From NCBI RefSeq assembly GCF_003355155.1, contig NZ_CP031320.1, forward strand, positions 372,001-436,000: a stretch of DNA of 64,000 nt, given 5' to 3'. Made by a program: the position numbers and the translations under genes. Below, piece after piece: positions 56,593-64,000 of the stretch. The DNA comes from Streptomyces armeniacus (GTDB lineage: Bacteria > Actinomycetota > Actinomycetes > Streptomycetales > Streptomycetaceae). The notes under the pieces were generated by a model. That model saw nothing but the letters and a program-made list of their open reading frames with translations. It was not told the origin of the DNA and searched no databases. How positions within the stretch are numbered: the first letter of the stretch is position 1; each line of letters opens with the position of its first letter.

Positions 56593-57864
56593 ATGAGCCG
56601 CAGAGAACAGCCCCACCGCGACCACACGCACCGGAACGGCCCCAGCCGCCGCCGGCTCCTCAAGGGCGCCGCCCTCGGCGCGGGCGCCCTGGCCGTCCCC
56701 GGCGTCGCCTACGCCACCGCCGCGGACGGCGGAGCGCAGCCGAAGGGCGCGCCCGCGGCGAAGGCCTTCACCCATCCCGGCATGCTGCACGGCGCGGACG
56801 ACTTCGCGCGCATGGCCGAACGCGTCGGTGCCGGCACGGCCCCCTGGACCGCCGGCTGGGAACGCCTGACCGCCAACCGGCACTCCGCGGCCGGCTGGAC
56901 GCCCAGGCCGGCGGAGACCGTCGTACGCGGCGGCGAGGGCCAGAACTACCCGAACCTGTACCACGACGTGCACGCCGCCTACCAGAACGCCCTGCGCTGG
57001 AAGGTCACCGGCGACACCGCGCACGCCGACACCGCGCGCGACATCCTCAACGCCTGGTCGGGCACGCTGGAGGCCGTCACGGGGAACGCCGACCGCTTCC
57101 TCGCCTCCGGCATCTACGGCTACCAGTTCGCCAACGCCGCCGAGATCATGCGCGACTACGACGGCTTCGACCTGCCCCGCTGCCAGGACATGCTGGCGCG
57201 GGTCTTCTACCCGCTGTGCGACGACTTCCTCAAGGACCACAACGACGCCTGCGTCACCAACTACTGGGCGAACTGGGACCTGTGCAACATGGCCGCCGTC
57301 ATGGCCATCGGCATCCTCAACGACGACCAGGCCAAGTTCGACCAGGTGGTGGACTACTTCCACCAGGGCGAGGGCAACGGCTCCCTCCCGAACGCGGTGC
57401 CGTTCCTGCACGACGGCGGCCTCGGCCAGTGGCAGGAGAGCGGCCGGGACCAGGGCCACACCCTCATGGGCATCGGCCTGATGGGCACCGTCTGCGAAAT
57501 GGCGCACAAGCAGGGCACCGATCTGTACGGCGCGGACGACAACCGCTTCCTGAAAGCGTGCGAGTACGTCGCGAAGTACAACCGCGGCGAGAGCGTGCCG
57601 TTCAGCACGTACGAATGGGGGCACGGCCGGAACTGCGAACCCCGGTCGCACACCGTCATCTCGGAGGCGAGCCGCGGCCAGCAGCGCCCCGTATGGGAGC
57701 GGGTGTACCACCACTACCGCCACCGGGCTGGCCTCGAGACGCCGTACGTCGCGCTGCTGGCGGGCGCTCAGAGCCCGGAGGGCGGCGGGGGCGACTACGG
57801 CAACGAGAGCGGCGGTTTCGACGAACTCGGCTTCGGCACCCTCACGTACGTACTCGAGGCCTAG
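56593..57864 (+). CDS. secreted alginate-lyase-like polysaccharide lyase
   Basis: This is a 423-residue protein with a Tat signal (SRRRLLKG near 18-25, then AAALGAGALAVPGVAYA). The (alpha/alpha) toroid of the alginate_lyase/heparinase-like family shows NYWANWDLCNM near 218-228 (catalytic Asn/Trp) and SGRDQGHTLMG near 284-294 (catalytic His). It cleaves uronate-containing polymers by beta-elimination; the true substrate is not known. ATG at 56593. Confidence 0.88.
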   Translation: MSRREQPHRDHTHRNGPSRRRLLKGAALGAGALAVPGVAYATAADGGAQPKGAPAAKAFTHPGMLHGADDFARMAERVGAGTAPWTAGWERLTANRHSAAGWTPRPAETVVRGGEGQNYPNLYHDVHAAYQNALRWKVTGDTAHADTARDILNAWSGTLEAVTGNADRFLASGIYGYQFANAAEIMRDYDGFDLPRCQDMLARVFYPLCDDFLKDHNDACVTNYWANWDLCNMAAVMAIGILNDDQAKFDQVVDYFHQGEGNGSLPNAVPFLHDGGLGQWQESGRDQGHTLMGIGLMGTVCEMAHKQGTDLYGADDNRFLKACEYVAKYNRGESVPFSTYEWGHGRNCEPRSHTVISEASRGQQRPVWERVYHHYRHRAGLETPYVALLAGAQSPEGGGGDYGNESGGFDELGFGTLTYVLEA

Positions 57865-57963
57865 CCGCCGGACACGCGGCGGGAGGGGCGACCGGACACG
57901 CGACCCGGACGCGGAATTCGCCGCGTTGTCCGTCAATGTCGACCGAGATTTCGGGCGGTTCGA

Positions 57964-57997
57964 GATACCGGCCGGAGCGGGAATTCCGGCCGGTATC
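57964..57997. promoter_or_regulatory. 12+10+12 perfect inverted repeat upstream of the LacI gene
   Basis: GATACCGGCCGG (57964-57975) and CCGGCCGGTATC (57986-57997) flank a 10-base spacer, 76 bases before the LacI start. It may be an autoregulatory site or the terminator of the lyase gene. A one-mismatch CGAGATTTCG lies at 57944-57953. Confidence 0.55.
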
Positions 57998-58072
57998 CGG
58001 GACTTCAAGGCCCGCCCCCGCGGCCGTAATGTGAAGGCGTTCGTACGGCCCTCCGAAAGAGAGGAGAGCGGA

Positions 58073-59185
58073 ATGACGCGCCCCGTACAGAGACCGGCGG
58101 GCCCGACTCTCGCCGTGGTCGCGCGCGCCGCGTCCGTCTCGATCGCGACGGCCTCGAAGGTGGTCAACGGCCGCGCCGACGTGGCGCCCGACACCCGGCG
58201 GCGCGTCACCGAGACGCTGGACGCGCTGGGTTACGTACGCCGCCCGCGGCTCGCACCGCAGCGCCCGCCGTCCGTCGTGGACGTGGTGCTGCGCTCGCTG
58301 GACGACACCTGGTCGGGGGCCGTGCTGCGGGGCGTGGAGGAGGCGGCGCACGAGGCGGGCCTGGAGGTGATGATCTCCGCGGGACTGGCCCGGAACCGGG
58401 GCGGCGGGCCCGCGCGCGGCTGGCTCGACAGGCTTGCCTCGCGCGGCACTTCGGGCGTGCTGTTCAACCGCGCCGGGCTGACGCCCGCCCACCACGCCTG
58501 GCTGGCGCAGCACCGCATCCCGTACGTCATGATCGACCCGGTGGCCGACCCGCCGCCCGGTGTTCCCGCCGTACGCGCCGCCGACGAGCGCGGTGCGCGT
58601 GGCGCGGTCGAACACCTGCTGGCGCTGGGGCACGTGAGGATCGCGGTGCTCGGCGGCGACCGCCGCAGGCGGTACGGCGGCGGCGCCGCGCGCGTGGCGG
58701 GCTACCGTGCCGCGCTGGCGGCGGCCGGGGTGCGGGAGCGGCCCGAGTACGTGCGGTACGCGGAGTTCAGCACCGACCTGGCGCGGGAGCGTACGCGGGA
58801 GCTGTTCGCGCTGGCGGAGCCGCCGACGGCGGTCTTCGCCTGCTCGGACCCGACGGCGCTGGGCGTCTATCAGGCGCTGGACGGGCTGGGGCTGCGCGTT
58901 CCGCGGGACGTGAGCGTCGTCGGCTTCGACGACCTGCCGGAGGCGCGTTGGGTGACGCCCGCGCTGACGACCGTACGGCAGCCGCTGCGCGAGATGGCGG
59001 GCACGGCGCTGCGCCGGCTGCTGCGCACGGACGGGGAACGGGTGCCTCCCGGCGCCGAGGCCGAACTGCCCACGCGGCTCGTGGAAAGAGGCAGCACCGC
59101 GCCGCCACGGGACGCTTTCGCATGTCCGGGGTCTCGAACGGCGGCCGTGTCACCGAACGAGCCGGGGAGCGGCACGGGACCATGA
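58073..59185 (+). CDS. LacI-family regulator
   Basis: This 370-residue repressor has a LacI helix-turn-helix at the N-terminus (LAVVARAASVSIATASKVVNG near 13-33) with the ARRR-type hinge reduced to TRRRVTETLDALGY. A periplasmic-binding-like sugar domain follows, ending in DVSVVGFDDLPEA and LTTVRQPLREM. ATG at 58073 with GAGGAG. The gene neighbours suggest control of the GH43 and lyase genes through CGAAA-N-TTTCG boxes. Confidence 0.92.
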   Translation: MTRPVQRPAGPTLAVVARAASVSIATASKVVNGRADVAPDTRRRVTETLDALGYVRRPRLAPQRPPSVVDVVLRSLDDTWSGAVLRGVEEAAHEAGLEVMISAGLARNRGGGPARGWLDRLASRGTSGVLFNRAGLTPAHHAWLAQHRIPYVMIDPVADPPPGVPAVRAADERGARGAVEHLLALGHVRIAVLGGDRRRRYGGGAARVAGYRAALAAAGVRERPEYVRYAEFSTDLARERTRELFALAEPPTAVFACSDPTALGVYQALDGLGLRVPRDVSVVGFDDLPEARWVTPALTTVRQPLREMAGTALRRLLRTDGERVPPGAEAELPTRLVERGSTAPPRDAFACPGSRTAAVSPNEPGSGTGP

Positions 59186-59261
59186 ACCGGCGGGCCGGCG
59201 GGGGCACTTGGCGCGCGCCCCGCCGGCCCAGAGGCCACCCGATGGCGGCCGTGGGCGCGGG

Positions 59262-60698
59262 TCAGGCGCGCGCCGGCACCCGTTCCGCGTCCTGCCCGGC
59301 CGGCTCGCCTGCGGGGGCCGGCGGGATGGCGGCGGCCACGGCCGCGGACACCAGGGCGACGCCGCAGCCGATCAGCAGGGCGAGGCGGAAGCCGTCCTCG
59401 GAGGCCAGCGTGTGCCCGCCCATGGTGGTGGTCATCTGGGCGAGTACGACGCCGACGACGGCGGCGGAGAAGGACGTGCCGAGCGAACGCATCAGCGTGT
59501 TGAAGCTGTTGGCGGCGGCGGTCTCCGACCTCGGCACCGAGCTCATCACCAGCGCGGGCATGGCGCCGTACGCGAAGCCGACACCGCTGCTGCACACCAG
59601 TGAGACGATCAGCAGCCCCCAGGTGCTGCCCATCAGCGGCACCGCCAGGCCGTAGCCGACGGCGATGACGAGTGCGCCGGTGATGAGCGTGACCTTGGGC
59701 CCGCACACGGTGGTGAGCTTTCCGCCGACGGGCGAGACGAGCATCATCATCAGCCCGGCCGGCGCCATCCAGAGGCCCATGGCGAGCATGGACTGGCCGA
59801 GCCCGTAACCGGTGGCCTCAGGCAACTGGTAGATCTGCGGAAGGACGAGCATCTGCGCGTACATGCCGAAGCCGACGAGGACCGAGGCCACGTTGGTGAG
59901 CAGGACGCGCGGACGCGCGGTGGTGCGCAGGTCCACGAGCGGTTCCGTGCCGCGCAGTTCCCACAGGCCCCAGACGAAGAGCACGACGACGGCGACCGCG
60001 AACAGGCCGAGTGTGGTGCCCGAACTCCAGCCCCAGTCGGCGCCCTTGGTCACCGCGAGCAGCAGGCACACCAGCCCCACGCCGAGCCCGGCGGCGCCGG
60101 TGAAGTCGAAGCGCTGCCCGGCGGCGCCGCCGGGCGCGTCCGGTACGAGCGTCCAGATCATGACGCCGATCAGCAGCGCGAGCGCGGCCGCACCCCAGAA
60201 CAGCGCGCGCCAGCTCGCGTACTCGGCGACCCCGGCGGCTATCGGCAGTCCGAGCCCGCCGCCGATCCCCATGGAGGCGCTGACCAGCGCGATGGCGGAG
60301 CTGAGCTTCTCGGCGGGCACGGTGTCGCGCAGCAGGCTGATGCCGATCGGGACGAGCCCCATGCCCATGCCCTGCATGCCGCGACCGGCGACCATCGGGA
60401 CGACGGAGGAGCTCACGGCGCACACCACGGACCCGGCGAACAGCGGTACGCAGCACACCAGGAGCATGCGCCGCTTGCCGTAGAGATCGCCGAGACGCCC
60501 GGAGACCGGCGTGAACACGGCGGCCGACAGCAGGGTCGCGGTGATCACCCAGGAGGCGTTGGACGGGGACGTGCTCAGGAGGGTGGGAAGTTCGGCGATC
60601 AGTGGGGTCACCAGCGTCTGCATGATCGCGGCGACGGTGCCGGCGAGCGCCAGCGTCGCGACGATGCCGGCGGACGCTGCCGGCCGGGGATGTGCCAT
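59262..60698 (-). CDS. MFS drug-efflux transporter, DHA2 (14-TM) type
   Basis: This 478-residue proton-coupled efflux pump has repeated hydrophobic helices of the 14-TM DHA2 pattern, with motif A GRLGDLYGKRRML near 66-78 and the motif C-like region GLGLPIAAG. ATG at 60698 follows AGGAGA. It is divergent from a MarR gene with a shared operator region, so drug-inducible efflux is likely. Confidence 0.9.
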   Translation of the reverse strand: MAHPRPAASAGIVATLALAGTVAAIMQTLVTPLIAELPTLLSTSPSNASWVITATLLSAAVFTPVSGRLGDLYGKRRMLLVCCVPLFAGSVVCAVSSSVVPMVAGRGMQGMGMGLVPIGISLLRDTVPAEKLSSAIALVSASMGIGGGLGLPIAAGVAEYASWRALFWGAAALALLIGVMIWTLVPDAPGGAAGQRFDFTGAAGLGVGLVCLLLAVTKGADWGWSSGTTLGLFAVAVVVLFVWGLWELRGTEPLVDLRTTARPRVLLTNVASVLVGFGMYAQMLVLPQIYQLPEATGYGLGQSMLAMGLWMAPAGLMMMLVSPVGGKLTTVCGPKVTLITGALVIAVGYGLAVPLMGSTWGLLIVSLVCSSGVGFAYGAMPALVMSSVPRSETAAANSFNTLMRSLGTSFSAAVVGVVLAQMTTTMGGHTLASEDGFRLALLIGCGVALVSAAVAAAIPPAPAGEPAGQDAERVPARA

Positions 60699-60735
60699 GG
60701 AGAATCTCCTGTTCGAACTGAGAGAGCGCAACAGA

Positions 60736-60786
60736 TGTGCACCATACACATGAATGGCATCGTGCATATGACGTGTATACTGCACA
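60736..60786. promoter_or_regulatory. MarR operator region with 14-bp inverted arms
   Basis: Bases 60736-60749 and 60773-60786 are inverted repeats with two central mismatches. TATACT at 60776-60781 is a good -10 for the MarR gene, so a bound regulator would cover it. ATGTG/CACAT at the left arm is a nested shorter dyad. Confidence 0.65.
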
Positions 60787-60817
60787 CCGAGGAACGGAAG
60801 CAGGTGAAGGAACCGGC

Positions 60818-61273
60818 ATGGTCAGGCCCTCGGAGCTGGTGGAGTACGAGCACATGCTGCTCAGCAGGCACGGCCACCTGAGCAAGAACAAGGGGCGGCG
60901 CACGGACAGCCGCCTGGAGCGCAGCGCGTACGTCCTGCTCAGCCGCATCCGGATGCAGGGCCCGATGTCGATCGGCGAACTCAGCGACGCCTTCGGCCTG
61001 GACGCCTCCACCCTCAACCGGCAGACGGCCGCCGCCCTGCGCGCCGGACTCGTCGAGCGCATCCCGGACCCGGAGGGGCGGATGGCCCGCAAGTTCCGGG
61101 TCACCGAGGAGGGCGAGCGGCAGCTGGACGAGGAGCGCGAGGGCAACGTGCACGGCCTGGAGCGCGTCATGGCGGACTGGTCGGACGAGGACATCGCGGC
61201 CTTCGCGGGATATCTGAGGCGGTTCAACGCCGACATCGAGCGGCTCGACGGGCGGCCCTGGCCGAGGCCCTGA
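60818..61273 (+). CDS. MarR-family regulator
   Basis: This is a 151-residue winged-helix regulator: RSAYVLLSRIRMQGPMSIGELS near 36-57, LDASTLNRQTAALRAGLVERIPDP and the wing GRMARKFRVTEEG. ATG at 60818 with GAAGGA. It is paired divergently with the MFS pump and probably represses it until a drug binds. Confidence 0.9.
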   Translation: MVRPSELVEYEHMLLSRHGHLSKNKGRRTDSRLERSAYVLLSRIRMQGPMSIGELSDAFGLDASTLNRQTAAALRAGLVERIPDPEGRMARKFRVTEEGERQLDEEREGNVHGLERVMADWSDEDIAAFAGYLRRFNADIERLDGRPWPRP

Positions 61274-61345
61274 GTCCCGGGCGTCACGCCCGGTCCGGCC
61301 CAGGGGCCGGACGCGGAAGCGGACGCGCGGTTCGCGACAGGCGGC

Positions 61346-61390
61346 GCCGTACGGTTCGCGACACGGCGGCCGTGCCACGAACCGTACGGC
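61346..61390. terminator. 45-bp near-perfect cruciform
   Basis: Arms 61346-61358 and 61378-61390 are perfect 13-bp reverse complements, with CACGG/CCGTG pairing inside. It lies 72 bases past the MarR stop and 22 bases before a small ORF. It is the likely MarR terminator. Confidence 0.65.
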
Positions 61391-61412
61391 GTGCTGACGC
61401 ATCATGTGGGGC

Positions 61413-61523
61413 ATGGAGCACATGCCCGAGTTCACCGAGGACGAGGTGAACGACCTGCGCAGCGACGAGGACCGCGAGGCGGGGTGGGAGGAGGACGACG
61501 ACGCGTACGACTGGGACCGGTGA
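61413..61523 (+). CDS. small acidic ORF, 36 residues
   Basis: ATG at 61413 to TGA at 61521-61523 encodes MEHMPEFTEDEVNDLRSDED and a further acidic tail ending AYDWDR. The ribosome site is weak (GTGGGG). It is convergent with the SDR gene. It could be a real small protein, but the evidence is only its open frame and composition. Confidence 0.4.
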   Translation: MEHMPEFTEDEVNDLRSDEDREAGWEEDDDAYDWDR

Positions 61524-61538
61524 GGCCCGCCCGTACGG

Positions 61539-62246
61539 CTACCAGGGAAGGCTGCCGTCGGCGTCGAAGTAGCCTCCCGTCGGCCCATCCGGGCCCGCCT
61601 GCACCATGCGGACGATGATCTCCGCACCCTCCTCGACGGTCTGCGTGCCCGTGTTCCCGTTCAGATCGGTCGCGGTGTAACCGGGCTCGACGGCGTTGAT
61701 CCGCATGCCCGGGAACGCCTTCGCGTACTGCACGGTGACCATGTTCAGCGCGGCCTTCGACGCCGGATAGGCGACACCCGGGTATCCGTACGCGGGCGTG
61801 CCCGGCGTACTGACCAGCGTCTTGGAGGCGAGGCCGCTGCTGACGTTGACCACGGCCGGTGCGGCGGACCGCAGCAGCAGCGGCAGGAAGGCGTGGGTGA
61901 CGCGGACCACGCCGAAGACGTTCGTCTCGAACAGCGTCCGCATCCCGCCGCCGGTCGTCCCGGCGGCGCCGGGCACCCCGCCGTCCGGCGTACGGGCCTC
62001 GACGCCGGCGTTGTTGACCAGTACGTCCAGTCCGCCGTCCGCCTCGACGGCCTCCGCCGCCGCCGCGACGGACGCGTCGTCGGTGACATCGAGGACGACC
62101 AGGCGCGCGCCCAGCCGCTCGGCGGCGCGGCGCCCGCGTTGGGGGTCGCGGCTGCCTGCGTAGACGGTGTGGCCGGCGGCGACGAGCCGGCGTGCGGTCT
62201 CGTGGCCGAGGCCCTTGTTCGCTCCGGTGATCAGTGTGGTGGTCAT
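61539..62246 (-). CDS. short-chain dehydrogenase/reductase
   Basis: This is a 235-residue classical SDR: TGANKGLG near 6-13, NNAG near 81-84, catalytic Ser in NVSSG and YPASK near 163-167. NAD(P)-dependent; substrate unknown. ATG at 62246. It is divergent from an XRE regulator with a 103-base spacer. Confidence 0.9.
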   Translation of the reverse strand: MTTTLITGANKGLGHETARRLVAAGHTVYAGSRDPQRGRRAAERLGARLVVLDVTDDASVAAAAEAVEADGGLDVLVNNAGVEARTPDGGVPGAAGTTGGGMRTLFETNVFGVVRVTHAFLPLLLRSAAPAVVNVSSGLASKTLVSTPGTPAYGYPGVAYPASKAALNMVTVQYAKAFPGMRINAVEPGYTATDLNGNTGTQTVEEGAEIIVRMVQAGPDGPTGGYFDADGSLPW

Positions 62247-62349
62247 GCACCGAGGCTCCGCCCGGCGGCAGGGGGCCTGCCAGTCGTCCCGTCGTCCTGG
62301 GACCGGTGGTACCAGGCTCGTAGGCGGCCGCCGGTGCACACTGGTCGGC

Positions 62350-63192
62350 ATGGCGACGGCGGAGTTCGGACGGGCGGTGCGCCGCTGGCGGGACCGGGTG
62401 CGACCGGAGGCCGCGGGGCTGCCCGCGGGCGGCGGGCACCGGCGCGCGGCCGGGCTGCGCCGCGAGGAACTGGCCCTGCTGGCCGGGGTGTCCGCGGACT
62501 ACGTGACCCGGCTCGAGCAGGGCCGCGCGTCCCACCCCTCGGTGCAGGTCGTCGAGGCGCTGGCGCGGGCGCTGCGGCTTTCGCGCACCGAGCGCACGCA
62601 TCTGTTCCAGCTGGCCGGGCAGGCGCCGCCGGGGCCGGAGACGGTTCCCGCGTACATCACGCCGAGCCTCCAGCGGATGCTGGACCGGATGACGGGCACG
62701 CCCGTCGCGGTCTACGACGCGTCGTGGACCCTGCTCGTGGCCAACCCGCCGTACGCCGCGCTGATGGGCGATCCGTCCGGCCGGCGCGGCAACGAGCGCA
62801 ACGCCGTGTGGCGCAACCTGGTCGGGCCGGGCACCCGCGTCCGGCACACGCCCGAGTCCCGGCGCGCCTTCGAGGCCGCACTGGTGGGCGACCTGCGTAC
62901 GGCCGCCGCCCGCTACCCGGCCGACCGGCGGCTGCGGCGGCTGGTCGCGGAACTGCGGGTGCACGGCGACCGGTTCAGGGAGCTGTGGGACTCCGGCGCG
63001 GTCGGCCGGCAGGAGGCCGCGCGCAAGACCGTCGACCATCCGGAGGCGGGCGCGGTGACGCTGGACTGCGACGTGCTGACCGTGGCGGGCAGCGACCTGC
63101 GCGTCATGGTGTACACGGCCGAGCCGGGCACGGAGGACGCCGAACGCCTCGCGCTGATCACGGTGCTGGGCACGCAGACGCTCACGGGGTAG
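62350..63192 (+). CDS. XRE-family regulator with MmyB-like ligand domain
   Basis: This 280-residue regulator has helix-turn-helix LRREELALLAGVSADYVTRLEQGR near 37-60 and a PAS-like MmyB domain (VAVYDASWTLLVANPPYAALMGD near 116-138). Members often regulate a divergent SDR gene, as here. ATG at 62350 has no ribosome site and may be leaderless (CACACT seven bases before). Confidence 0.88.
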   Translation: MATAEFGRAVRRWRDRVRPEAAGLPAGGGHRRAAGLRREELALLAGVSADYVTRLEQGRASHPSVQVVEALARALRLSRTERTHLFQLAGQAPPGPETVPAYITPSLQRMLDRMTGTPVAVYDASWTLLVANPPYAALMGDPSGRRGNERNAVWRNLVGPGTRVRHTPESRRAFEAALVGDLRTAAARYPADRRLRRLVAELRVHGDRFRELWDSGAVGRQEAARKTVDHPEAGAVTLDCDVLTVAGSDLRVMVYTAEPGTEDAERLALITVLGTQTLTG

Positions 63193-63232
63193 CCCTTCAC
63201 CGATCGTCTCACAACTGTGTCAGAACTGGCGG

Positions 63233-64000
63233 CTAGGTTTTGAGAACGCGGTACACCGTCGCCCGTGAGACGCCCAGCCGCGCGGCGATCTCCCCGGCCG
63301 TGTGCGCGCCGGAGGCGTACAGCGCGCGGGCGAGGTCGGCGTCGCTCCGGGAGAGCGAACGGGGCCGGCCGCCGCGCGCGGTGCGGCCCTCCGGCGCCGT
63401 ACGCGGGGCGGGCTCCGGTCCCGGTCCCGGCTCCGGTCCTGGTTCCCGCTCCGCGCTCGGGGCCGCGTCCGGCAGCAGCCGCCAGGCGCCGGTGAGCAGG
63501 TGCTCCCGCAGGACGTCGTCGGACAGGTCGGGCATCAGCGCGATCGGGTCGGTGATGGCGGAGACGGCCTGCGCGAGTGCGATCCGCTCGGCGACACCCG
63601 CGCCGGGCCCGGCCCCGGCCCCGATGCCCTCCTCCATCGTCCGCAGCAGGCGGTCGTACGAGCCGGACGGGGCCGTCGCCAGATCCCTGAACAGGGTGGC
63701 CAGCGTGCCCCGGTAGCGCAGGAAGACGTCCAGCCAGCCGGTGATCAGCGTGGCCCGCACCGCCGCGATGCCGCGGGAGTCCCGCTGGGCGACGGCCTCG
63801 GCGAGCACCGCTTCCAGCTCGTCGGTCACGGGGTCCAGCAGGCTGCCGAGGATCGCCGCCTTGGAGTCGAAGTGGTAGTAGAGCGCGGGCTTGGTGATGC
63901 CCACCCGGTCGGCGACCTCCTGCAGCGCCGTCGCGTGGTACCCGCGCTCGACGAACAGCCGCTCCGCCGCCCGGAGAATCCGCTCCCGCGTCCCCGTCCC
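63233..64000 (-). CDS. TetR regulator with extra C-terminal resolvase-type HTH (5' end outside window)
   Basis: The frame is open to the right edge, where it reads TREROILR-like TetR start sequence (RERILRAAERLFVERGYHAT, then VGITKPALYYHF), so the first residues lie outside. A normal TetR ligand domain follows, then a Gly/Pro/Glu linker. The last 45 residues (GRPRSLSRSDADLARAL, GHTAGEIAARLGVSRATVYR is approximated here by HTAGEIAARLGVSRATVYR) match the helix-turn-helix of Hin-type recombinases. There are thus two DNA-binding domains on one chain. Target genes are not visible. Confidence 0.85.
   Translation of the reverse strand, partial: GTGTRERILRAAERLFVERGYHATALQEVADRVGITKPALYYHFDSKAAILGSLLDPVTDELEAVLAEAVAQRDSRGIAAVRATLITGWLDVFLRYRGTLATLFRDLATAPSGSYDRLLRTMEEGIGAGAGPGAGVAERIALAQAVSAITDPIALMPDLSDDVLREHLLTGAWRLLPDAAPSAEREPGPEPGPGPEPAPRTAPEGRTARGGRPRSLSRSDADLARALYASGAHTAGEIAARLGVSRATVYRVLKT

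Noticed and set aside
1..64000. tRNA, rRNA, insertion sequence, phage or integrative element
   Set aside because: No tRNA-like fold, transposase, integrase or flanking direct repeats were recognised by eye; the accessory inserts have normal codon usage.

Overview
The window is high-GC actinobacterial DNA, almost certainly from a Streptomyces or close relative. The evidence is strong third-position GC bias, many GTG starts, frequent GTACG words, Tat and lipobox secretion signals, and typical families (WhiB-like protein, mycoredoxin, AdnAB, serine/threonine kinases, LacI/TetR/MarR regulators). No tRNA, rRNA, CRISPR array, transposase or phage gene was seen. About 50 genes are callable.

Left part (0-35 kb). 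This is an old actinobacterial block. From memory of the family, its order matches mycobacteria: whiB7/wblC, mrx1, uvrD2, nudC, adnB, adnA, an alkyltransferase-like gene, moeZ, a DUF3152 protein, a TetR gene, a DUF3107 gene, a ferritin-like gene and a DEAD-box helicase. It covers DNA repair (UvrD2, AdnAB, ATL), redox and NAD turnover (mycoredoxin, NudC) and sulfur transfer (MoeZ). wblC has a long leader with a well-initiated 95-codon ORF followed by a terminator-like hairpin, so attenuation is likely. adnB has what looks like its own DNA-damage (PafBC/RecA-NDp-type) promoter and a leaderless start. Several modules are inserted in the block. One is an HxlR/NAD(P)-binding pair. One is a large membrane protein with a pseudokinase-like domain and an MprF-type flippase domain, next to a secreted tripeptidyl aminopeptidase-like lipoprotein. 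The third (21.8-27.9 kb) is a four-gene set: PelF-like glycosyltransferase, multi-pass membrane protein, sugar-nucleotide epimerase-like protein and spherulin-4-like protein. It resembles a compact Pel/galactosaminogalactan-type polysaccharide locus and is the best candidate here for an undescribed system.

Middle part (35-53 kb). Two alpha/beta hydrolases, a PHP phosphoesterase, a three-gene operon (lipoprotein plus two kinases each fused to an extracellular substrate-binding domain), a suppressor-of-fused domain protein, CorA, a third kinase with a multi-pass C-terminus, an orphan glycine-betaine-type binding lipoprotein and a proline iminopeptidase. Three genes between 44 and 50 kb look broken by frameshifts or deletions: a transporter remnant, an LtrA gene and a small zinc-ribbon gene.

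Right part (53-64 kb). Accessory and regulatory genes: a lipoprotein, a stand-alone PASTA protein, and a carbohydrate module (GH43, alginate-lyase-like enzyme, LacI regulator) sharing CGAAA-N(1-2)-TTTCG dyads. These are followed by an MFS/MarR divergent pair with a long operator-like dyad, an SDR/XRE divergent pair, and at the edge a TetR regulator carrying a second, resolvase-type helix-turn-helix at its C-terminus.
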